Shown here piece by piece: positions 1 to 4,786 of a stretch of DNA of 8,575 nucleotides. A program made the translations under genes and the position numbers. The stretch's first letter is position 1; each line of letters begins with the position of its first letter. This stretch comes from Chitinophaga pinensis (lineage in GTDB: Bacteria > Bacteroidota > Bacteroidia > Chitinophagales > Chitinophagaceae): the NCBI GenBank assembly GCA_945872805.1, contig CAMCBE010000063.1:1-8575 (forward strand), written 5' to 3'. Below the pieces are notes generated by a model, which worked only from the letters and a program-made list of their open reading frames with translations, was not told the origin of the DNA and ran no database searches.

Positions 1-1053
1 AGATTTGATTTGTGCAATACGTGCATTGATATCATCTTTCTTTCCTTTACCACCAACGATGATCGTATTGTCTTTATCGATTGTTACGCGCTCTGCACGT
101 CCCAAATAAGTAAGGTCTGCATTCTCAAGTTTAAACCCTTGATCTTCGCTGATAACAATACCTTTTGTTAAGATAGCGATATCTTGAAGCATTTCTTTTC
201 TGCGATCACCGAAGCCTGGAGCTTTAACAGCAGCTACTTTCAATGTTCCACGAAGCTTATTTACAACCAATGTGGCCATTGCTTCACCTTCTAAGTCTTC
301 AGCAATGATTACAAGAGGAGCACCTTGTTGAGCTACTTTTTCAAGGATATGAAGAATATCTTTCATAGCAGAAATCTTCTTATCATAGATCAAGATAAAA
401 GGAGTTTGAAGTTCACATTCCATTTTATCAGCATTGGTAACAAAATAAGGAGAGATATACCCTCTATCAAATTGCATACCTTCTACTATTTCAATGGTAG
501 TTTCAGTTCCACGAGCTTCTTCAACGGTAATAACACCATCTTTACCTACTTTTTGCATTGCTTCTGCAATCAATTTACCAATCTCGTTATCGTTGTTTGC
601 TGAAATGCTTGCAACTTGTTGAATTTTTTTGATGTCGTTGCCAACTGCTTGAGATTGCGCACGAAGATTTGCGACAACAATATCAACCGCTTTATCGATA
701 CCTCTTTTGATATCCATTGGGTTTGCACCGGCAGCTACATTCTTCAATCCTTCAGTGATGATGGATTGAGCAAGAACAGTTGCTGTTGTAGTTCCATCGC
801 CAGCAACATCTGCTGTTTTGGAAGCCACTTCTTTAACCATCTGTGCACCCATGTTTTCAATAGGGTCTTCAAGTTCAATTTCTTTTGCAACCGTAACACC
901 ATCTTTGGTTACTGCTGGCGCACCGAATTTCTTTTCGATTACTACGTTACGACCTTTAGGGCCGAGAGTTACTTTTACCGCGTTTGCAAGGGTGTCTACA
1001 CCCCTTTTCATTTTGTTGCGGGCTTCAAGGTTAAAAAATATTTGCTTAGACAT
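1..1053 (-). CDS. groL: Chaperonin GroEL (60 kDa), N-terminal 351 residues, cut by window edge
   Basis: GroEL subunits form the double-ring ATP-driven folding chamber in the cytoplasm and work with GroES. The 351 visible codons run from ATG at 1053 to the window edge in one open frame. Seen: the equatorial nucleotide-binding segments TLGPKGRNVV (29-38), TKDG with Asp51 and GDGTTT with Asp86, matching Asp52 and Asp87 of the E. coli protein; ENMGAQMVKEVASKT (66-80); the intermediate-domain ISANND and GKLIAEAM stretches; and apical-domain EGMQFDRGY and KAPGFGDRRK. The sequence stops inside the apical domain, so the third catalytic Asp (398 in E. coli), the second half of the equatorial domain and the C-terminal tail lie outside. 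The gene follows groES after 32 bp with no terminator between, so the two are surely co-transcribed. The family assignment is secure; the missing third is an edge effect, not a truncation. Confidence 0.98.
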   Translation of the reverse strand, partial: MSKQIFFNLEARNKMKRGVDTLANAVKVTLGPKGRNVVIEKKFGAPAVTKDGVTVAKEIELEDPIENMGAQMVKEVASKTADVAGDGTTTATVLAQSIITEGLKNVAAGANPMDIKRGIDKAVDIVVANLRAQSQAVGNDIKKIQQVASISANNDNEIGKLIAEAMQKVGKDGVITVEEARGTETTIEIVEGMQFDRGYISPYFVTNADKMECELQTPFILIYDKKISAMKDILHILEKVAQQGAPLVIIAEDLEGEAMATLVVNKLRGTLKVAAVKAPGFGDRRKEMLQDIAILTKGIVISEDQGFKLENADLTYLGRAERVTIDKDNTIIVGGKGKKDDINARIAQIKS

Positions 1054-1085
1054 AAATCTGAATATTTAGTTGATTAGATAAGTGA

Positions 1086-1367
1086 TTAAACAATTGCCAA
1101 AATATCTGATTCTCTCATGATTAAATAATCATGTCCTTCTACAGAAATTTCTGTACCAGAATACTTACCATACATAACGGTGTCTCCTGCTTTTACAGAC
1201 ATTGGCTCATCTTTTTTACCAGGTCCGGCTGCTACAACAGTTCCTTTTTGTGGTTTTTCTTTTGCTGTGTCAGGAATAATAATCCCACCTGCAGTTTTCT
1301 CCTCAGCAGGTGCAGGTTTCACGATTACCCTGTCGTGCAATGGGGTAATGCTTAACTTCTTAGCCAT
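1086..1367 (-). CDS. groS: Co-chaperonin GroES (10 kDa)
   Basis: GroES forms the heptameric lid that closes the GroEL cavity. The 93-residue product has the usual family length. Seen: the N-terminal strand ITPLHDRVIVKP (7-18), the mobile loop around residues 22-36 with the hydrophobic GGIIIP segment that docks on the GroEL apical domain, the turn KGTVVAAGPG (41-50), the GDTVMYGKYSGTEI segment (61-74) and the C-terminal YLIMRESDILAIV. The start ATG at 1367 gives the canonical N-terminus and is preceded by an A-rich leader (AATCAAAAAAACAAAAGCT) rather than a Shine-Dalgarno sequence, as is common in Bacteroidota. It is the first gene of the groES-groEL operon. No CIRCE inverted repeat (TTAGCACTC/GAGTGCTAA) is visible upstream, so control by HrcA is not indicated; other inverted repeats there are listed separately. 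Confidence 0.98.
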   Translation of the reverse strand: MAKKLSITPLHDRVIVKPAPAEEKTAGGIIIPDTAKEKPQKGTVVAAGPGKKDEPMSVKAGDTVMYGKYSGTEISVEGHDYLIMRESDILAIV

Positions 1368-1409
1368 AGCTTTTGTTTTTTTGATTTATTAATTAAATGA
1401 TTTCATTTA

Positions 1410-1440
1410 CGCAGAGGTTAAAAGTACACTACTTTCTGCG
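1410..1440 (-). promoter_or_regulatory. Imperfect hairpin in the groES 5' leader
   Basis: CGCAG (1410-1414) pairs with CTGCG (1436-1440). After a one-sided six-base bulge (1415-1420), AAAGT (1421-1425) pairs with ACTTT (1431-1435), leaving a five-base loop. The structure ends 43 bp before the groES ATG and would lie inside the transcript if the proposed promoter at 1469-1476 is used. It could be an operator, an mRNA-stabilising stem or a temperature-sensitive structure, or it may be chance; it does not sequester the start codon. There is no U-run on the minus strand, so it is not a terminator. Confidence 0.3.
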
Positions 1441-1446
1441 ATACAT

Positions 1447-1484
1447 CAACCTTTAGCATAATTTATACCAAAAATAGAAGGTTG
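1447..1484. repeat. 7-bp inverted repeat flanking the candidate groES promoter
   Basis: CAACCTT (1447-1453) and its exact reverse complement AAGGTTG (1478-1484) are separated by 24 bp. The candidate minus-strand -7 element (1469-1476) lies between the arms, an arrangement that would suit a repressor operator. The arms are not the CIRCE sequence. Seven matching bases in an AT-rich intergenic region can arise by chance, so the functional reading is inference. Confidence 0.3.
1469..1476 (-). promoter_or_regulatory. Candidate groESL promoter, -7 element
   Basis: Read on the minus strand the bases are TATTTTTG, a full match to the Bacteroidota -7 consensus TAnnTTTG recognised by the primary sigma factor. 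It lies about 100 bp upstream of the groES ATG. No TTG or TTTG lies at the usual 17-23 bp further upstream (the nearest, at 1504-1506, is 27 bp away), so the promoter is only half supported. Confidence 0.4.
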
Positions 1485-1582
1485 CTATTATGTCAGATAT
1501 AAGCAATTCTACCTAAATTTTTGCTTTGTTTTGGCAGAGGTGACGGTGGTTTTCTATGTCAATATTTCACCTAAAGGTCGAA

Positions 1583-1617
1583 TTTGAATGAGGTAGTCGC
1601 TTAAACCTTTATATTTG
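1583..1617 (+). promoter_or_regulatory. Candidate nusB promoter (-33 TTTG, -7 TATATTTG)
   Basis: TATATTTG at 1610-1617 matches the Bacteroidota -7 consensus TAnnTTTG exactly. TTTG at 1583-1586 lies 23 bp upstream, at the long end of the accepted spacing. The predicted transcript would start near 1622-1625, giving a leader of only about 15-18 bases before the nusB ATG at 1640. It lies on the side of the divergent intergenic region expected for the nusB operon. Confidence 0.5.
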
Positions 1618-1639
1618 CCCTCCAAATAAGTTCTTTAAG

Positions 1640-2569
1640 ATGATTAGTCGCAGAAATATTCGTGTGAAGGTGGTACAAAGTCTATATGCAGTTGAGTCAG
1701 AATCTGGGGACATGTCAGAAGAAAAAGCGGTTCAACTGCTTAAAAAGTACCTAGATCAGACCTCCGAATTATTCCTATTTCTAGTATTCCTCATCACAGA
1801 GGTAGCTAGGTATGCTGAAATTCACGCAAAAAACAAGGCATCAAAGCATTTACCCTCACAGGAAGACCTCACTATCAACACAAAAATTGCAGGAAATACA
1901 CTCCTTTGGAACATACTCGAAATTCCTGGTTTTGCTTCAGGGGTAAAAGAAAGAGGCTTTAGCAATCAGGTAGAAAGTGCAATTGTAAAAAGGATCTACC
2001 TAAAGTTAATCGAATCCGAAGAATATAAAGCCTATATACTCGCAGAAAGCCGCGACAAAAAATCAGAGAAAAGTCTCCTGACCTTCGTTTTCACAGACCT
2101 CATCATGGCCGATGACTATGTCACCGAATACATCGAAGAACGATTTGTGCAATGGGACGATGATAGCGAGATGCTTTATCAAATGATGATGAATTTTCTA
2201 GCAAAACCAACCTTATTCAACTTTAAACTCCTGGTTGGAAATGAAAAAAGAGAGTACGCCTTAAGTTTACTAAAAACAGCTATCACTAAGAAAGAGTTAA
2301 CGATGGATATCATAACTCCAAAATTAAAAAACTGGGATGCTGACAGGATTGCCGTGTTGGATATGATTATCCTCCGCTTGGGAGTTTGTGAATTGATGTT
2401 TTTTGAAACCATTCCAGCAAAAGTGACCATTAACGAGTATATAGATGTTGCAAAAAGCTATAGTACGAACCAAAGTGGTCATTTCGTTAATGGTATCCTT
2501 GATAACATTCACAAAGAAATGATCACCGATGGAAAACTCCATAAAGTAGATTTCAAAAAACCATCTTGA
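1640..2569 (+). CDS. nusB: Transcription antitermination factor NusB, long Bacteroidota form
   Basis: NusB binds boxA RNA together with NusE (ribosomal protein S10) and supports processive transcription of rRNA operons. The product has 309 residues against about 140 in E. coli. The signature lies at the C-terminus: DADRIAVLDMIILRLGVCEL followed by PAKVTINEYIDVAKSYST (259-276) and SGHFVNGILDNI (279-290). The start MISRRNIRVKVVQSLYA also resembles the first NusB helix, suggesting that the extra 150 or so residues are inserted or appended between the N-terminal helix and the C-terminal core; the middle is rich in charged helical sequence. This long form is usual in the phylum. ATG at 1640 is chosen because it gives that conserved N-terminus and sits just after a promoter-like TATATTTG. 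The gene is first in a run with the DUF1573 gene (31-bp gap) and yajC. Confidence 0.93.
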   Translation: MISRRNIRVKVVQSLYAVESESGDMSEEKAVQLLKKYLDQTSELFLFLVFLITEVARYAEIHAKNKASKHLPSQEDLTINTKIAGNTLLWNILEIPGFASGVKERGFSNQVESAIVKRIYLKLIESEEYKAYILAESRDKKSEKSLLTFVFTDLIMADDYVTEYIEERFVQWDDDSEMLYQMMMNFLAKPTLFNFKLLVGNEKREYALSLLKTAITKKELTMDIITPKLKNWDADRIAVLDMIILRLGVCELMFFETIPAKVTINEYIDVAKSYSTNQSGHFVNGILDNIHKEMITDGKLHKVDFKKPS

Positions 2570-2600
2570 ATAGGTTAGTTTTACATACATATTCATTAAC

Positions 2601-3053
2601 ATGAAATCACCTGTTGTTATCCTAAGTTTATTTTTACTTGCTTCATTCTCAATCATTGTGGTCAGTAGAGTAAACAAACTCCAAAAAAAAGGAAAACAAA
2701 CTAGATTTGAAAACAGAATAGACAGAACTATTCCAGCTACCACAGTTGAATGGACAGACACCGTTCAAAACCTAGGAAAAGTAATCGAAGGAACAACGGT
2801 TAATGTTCAATTTACCTTTAAAAATACCGGCTCTAAAATGTTGGTTGTGACTGATGTTGCAGCGTCCTGTGGATGTACCATACCAGAAAAACCACAAAAA
2901 CCATTTTCACCTGGTGAAATAGGCACAATAAACGCTACATTTGATAGCAAAAATAGAGGCGGAATGAATCATAAAATGTTAACCGTGCTTCTTAACACTG
3001 AACGTCGACTTCAAGACCTAACATTTGATGTTGAGGTAATCGCAGCAAAATAA
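2601..3053 (+). CDS. DUF1573 domain protein, membrane-anchored or secreted
   Basis: The 150-residue product starts with a hydrophobic segment (about residues 4-22, after MKSP) and then a basic stretch (RVNKLQKKGKQ). This looks more like an uncleaved membrane anchor than a clear signal peptide, since no good AxA site follows. The rest is an immunoglobulin-like DUF1573 domain: the NLGKVIEG strand, VQFTFKNTGSKML (69-81), the hallmark ASCGCT (88-93), PFSPGE (101-106) and TINATFDSKNRGG. The biochemical role of DUF1573 is not established; the domain is abundant in Bacteroidota envelope proteins and often sits between nusB and yajC, as here. The Cys pair at 90 and 92 is conserved in the family. Gaps of 31 and 26 bp to its neighbours and the shared strand point to one operon. 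Confidence 0.9.
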   Translation: MKSPVVILSLFLLASFSIIVVSRVNKLQKKGKQTRFENRIDRTIPATTVEWTDTVQNLGKVIEGTTVNVQFTFKNTGSKMLVVTDVAASCGCTIPEKPQKPFSPGEIGTINATFDSKNRGGMNHKMLTVLLNTERRLQDLTFDVEVIAAK

Positions 3054-3079
3054 ATTTTATAAACAAATACAAACAAACA

Positions 3080-3406
3080 ATGATGAATTCAATTTTACTA
3101 CAGGCTCCTGCAAATGCTGGTGTTATGCAACTTGTATTACTTGGTGGTATGATTATTGTGTTTTACTTTTTCATGATCAGACCACAAGCTCAAAAAGCCA
3201 AGAAGGCAAAGAAATTTCAAGAGGAATTACAAAAAGGAGAAAAAATTGTTACTATCGCAGGTATTCATGGCATAGTGAATAAAGTGAATGACGACAATAC
3301 CATCCAAATCGAAGTAAGCCCTGGCTCTTTTTTGAAAATTGAAAAATCTGCCATCAGCATGGAATGGAGTGATCAATTGAAAAAAGACGCTGTAGCAGTA
3401 AAATAA
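3080..3406 (+). CDS. yajC: Preprotein translocase auxiliary subunit YajC
   Basis: YajC is a small inner-membrane protein that associates with SecDF at the Sec translocon. The 108-residue product has the classic layout: a short periplasmic N-terminus (ILLQAPANAG), one transmembrane helix at about residues 16-35, the hallmark FFMIRPQAQKAKKAKKF immediately after it, then a cytoplasmic domain with LQKGEKIVTIAGIHGIVNKV and the IEVSPGSFLKIEKSAIS strand region. Two adjacent ATG codons (3080 and 3083) could serve as the start; the choice changes one residue. It is the last gene before the terminator at 3424-3454 and is probably transcribed from the nusB promoter. Confidence 0.96.
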   Translation: MMNSILLQAPANAGVMQLVLLGGMIIVFYFFMIRPQAQKAKKAKKFQEELQKGEKIVTIAGIHGIVNKVNDDNTIQIEVSPGSFLKIEKSAISMEWSDQLKKDAVAVK

Positions 3407-3423
3407 TACATTCTTTAATGCAT

Positions 3424-3454
3424 AAAAAAGCCCGGAAGTCCTCCGGGCTTTTTT
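3424..3454 (+). terminator. Strong rho-independent terminator after yajC
   Basis: A perfect 13-bp stem, AAAAAAGCCCGGA (3424-3436) with TCCGGGCTTTTTT (3442-3454), closes a five-base loop. The core GCCCGGA/TCCGGGC is followed by six T residues. It begins 17 bp after the yajC stop and ends the nusB-DUF1573-yajC unit. The A-run on the other arm would also let it work on the minus strand, but no minus-strand gene approaches it. Confidence 0.95.
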
Positions 3455-3457
3455 AAT

Positions 3458-3465
3458 TACATTTG
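3458..3465 (+). promoter_or_regulatory. Candidate coaE promoter, -7 element next to the start codon
   Basis: TACATTTG matches TAnnTTTG at every fixed position and ends three bases before the coaE ATG (3469). If used, transcription would begin at or just after the A of the start codon, giving a leaderless or near-leaderless mRNA. The expected -33 position falls inside the upstream terminator stem and contains no TTG, which weakens the call. A chance match in AT-rich sequence is a serious alternative. Confidence 0.3.
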
Positions 3466-3468
3466 GAT

Positions 3469-4074
3469 ATGCTTAATGTTGGATTAACGGGAGGTATTGG
3501 CTCAGGCAAAACCATTGCTTCGAAAATATTTGAAGTATTAGGCATCCCTGTATACCAAGCTGATATAGCTGCAAAAAGCTTAATGGAATCAAACCCCATA
3601 CTTAAAAATCAACTTATCGAGCACTTCAGCGAGAACGCTTTTGTTGATGGAAAGTTGAATAGAAAATACATAGCGGATATCATTTTCAACGACAAAGAAA
3701 AATTGCACCTAATAAATAGCCTGGTGCATCCATATACTATTCAAGACGGAATTGAATGGATGAAAAAACAAACCACCCCTTACGCTATTAAAGAAGCTGC
3801 TCTCATCTTTGAGAGTGGCACACAATCTAATTTTGATTATATCATTGGTGTATCCTCGCCCCAATCAATGAGATTAAATCGTTCGATAAAGAGAGACAAT
3901 ACAAATAGGGAATTAATCCTTGAAAAAATGGAAAATCAAATGGATGAACAGGTCAAAATGAAATTATGCGACTTTGTTTTACAGAACGACGAGAAGACTT
4001 TATTGACACCACAAGTGATCGCTGTTCATGAAAAATTGATTGCCCTTTCAAAAGCACAACAGCCTCATGATTAA
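3469..4074 (+). CDS. coaE: Dephospho-CoA kinase
   Basis: CoaE phosphorylates the 3'-hydroxyl of dephospho-CoA, the last step of coenzyme A synthesis, in the cytoplasm. The 201-residue product has normal family length. Seen: the P-loop GLTGGIGSGKT (5-15), the YQAD segment with Asp32 in the position of the catalytic Asp, VHP (86-88), the EAALIFESG lid-side motif (109-117), Arg and Lys-Arg residues in MRLNRSIKRDNTNRELI (134-150) and ENQM (155-158). ATG at 3469 is preferred over an in-frame TTG at 3463 because it gives the usual MLxVGLTGG start; later starts would lose the P-loop. The gene begins 14 bp after a strong terminator, so it needs its own promoter or readthrough. Its end overlaps the next gene by 8 bp. 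Confidence 0.96.
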   Translation: MLNVGLTGGIGSGKTIASKIFEVLGIPVYQADIAAKSLMESNPILKNQLIEHFSENAFVDGKLNRKYIADIIFNDKEKLHLINSLVHPYTIQDGIEWMKKQTTPYAIKEAALIFESGTQSNFDYIIGVSSPQSMRLNRSIKRDNTNRELILEKMENQMDEQVKMKLCDFVLQNDEKTLLTPQVIAVHEKLIALSKAQQPHD

Positions 4075-4786
4075 TTTTCCTTCGTTCGCAGACCACAGTT
4101 TGATTTGGATTTTTGGAATTGTTTTACCCTTCTTGTCTGGTTTGCAAAGTGAGAAATTACGAGGGACTATTCAATTTGATGCGTCTTCAAGAAAAAAACT
4201 TTACCTGGGAAATAGTTTTATGCTGGCTATTTCCGGATCGTCTGTGCTAGTATTGTGGTTAGTAAAAGGCAGGAAGTTTAGTGAACTAGGATTTACAAAA
4301 TCCATCGAAATCACACCAATGGTTTGGGGTATTATCAGCCTATTTGTGATAGCGTATTTGCTGGACCTCTTCATCACACTAAAAGAACTAAATAAATCAA
4401 ACGGTACTAAAGAAAAAGATTGGTTTGAAAAATCATCATTCCTTCCAGAAAAAATAAATGAGTTACCTGCCTATATTCTTTTATGTATCTGTGCTGGAGT
4501 TTTTGAAGAAATCATCTACAGAGGATTTATGGTTACCTACTTCCTTCCAAACCAACATGGAACGAATTTTCCAATCATTGCCATCGTAGCTCCTTCAATC
4601 CTTTTTAGTCTTGCACACTATTATCAAGGATGGACATCCGTACTTAAAATATTTATTTTCGCATCACTACTTTCTGGCATTTTTATTGTTTCAAAAAGCA
4701 TCTACCCTACTATGGTATTGCATTTTCTGATTGACTTAACTAGCGGGTTAATCATCATGAAAAAAAACAAACGCCAAACTCAATAA
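4067..4786 (+). CDS. CPBP-family intramembrane glutamic endopeptidase
   Basis: This is a polytopic membrane protein of 239 residues with hydrophobic segments near 11-26, 47-67, 83-105, 134-147, 167-184, 194-209 and 213-231. The three CPBP (Abi, Rce1-like) motifs are all present: EEIIYR (Glu147, Glu148, Arg152), FSLAH (Phe180, His184) and HFLID (His219, Asp223). The family includes CAAX prenyl protease Rce1 and bacterial relatives linked to bacteriocin immunity or unknown targets; the substrate here cannot be told. ATG at 4067 is preferred over an in-frame ATG at 4040 because the upstream start would add nine hydrophilic residues from inside coaE. The resulting ATGATTAA overlap with the coaE stop suggests translational coupling. 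The 3' end overlaps the opposite-strand metalloprotease gene by 7 bp. Confidence 0.88.
   Translation: MINFPSFADHSLIWIFGIVLPFLSGLQSEKLRGTIQFDASSRKKLYLGNSFMLAISGSSVLVLWLVKGRKFSELGFTKSIEITPMVWGIISLFVIAYLLDLFITLKELNKSNGTKEKDWFEKSSFLPEKINELPAYILLCICAGVFEEIIYRGFMVTYFLPNQHGTNFPIIAIVAPSILFSLAHYYQGWTSVLKIFIFASLLSGIFIVSKSIYPTMVLHFLIDLTSGLIIMKKNKRQTQ

Noticed and set aside
325..1077. Plus-strand open frames across the groEL region
   Set aside because: They are antisense shadows of groEL, whose minus-strand frame is unmistakable; their products are rich in Phe, Cys and Ser and lack any domain.
1368..1639. CIRCE (HrcA) operator upstream of groES
   Set aside because: Neither TTAGCACTC nor GAGTGCTAA, nor a close match to the pair, is present in the intergenic region.
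2324..2761. Minus-strand frame of 145 codons across the nusB end and DUF1573 start
   Set aside because: It lies antisense to two well-supported genes and bridges their junction; the product shows no recognisable domain.
3463..3471. TTG at 3463 as coaE start
   Set aside because: It adds only Met-Asp before the canonical MLNVGLTGG start; the ATG at 3469 is the better choice.
4040..4066. ATG at 4040 as CPBP start
   Set aside because: It would lengthen the overlap with coaE to 35 bp and add a hydrophilic nine-residue extension not expected for the family.
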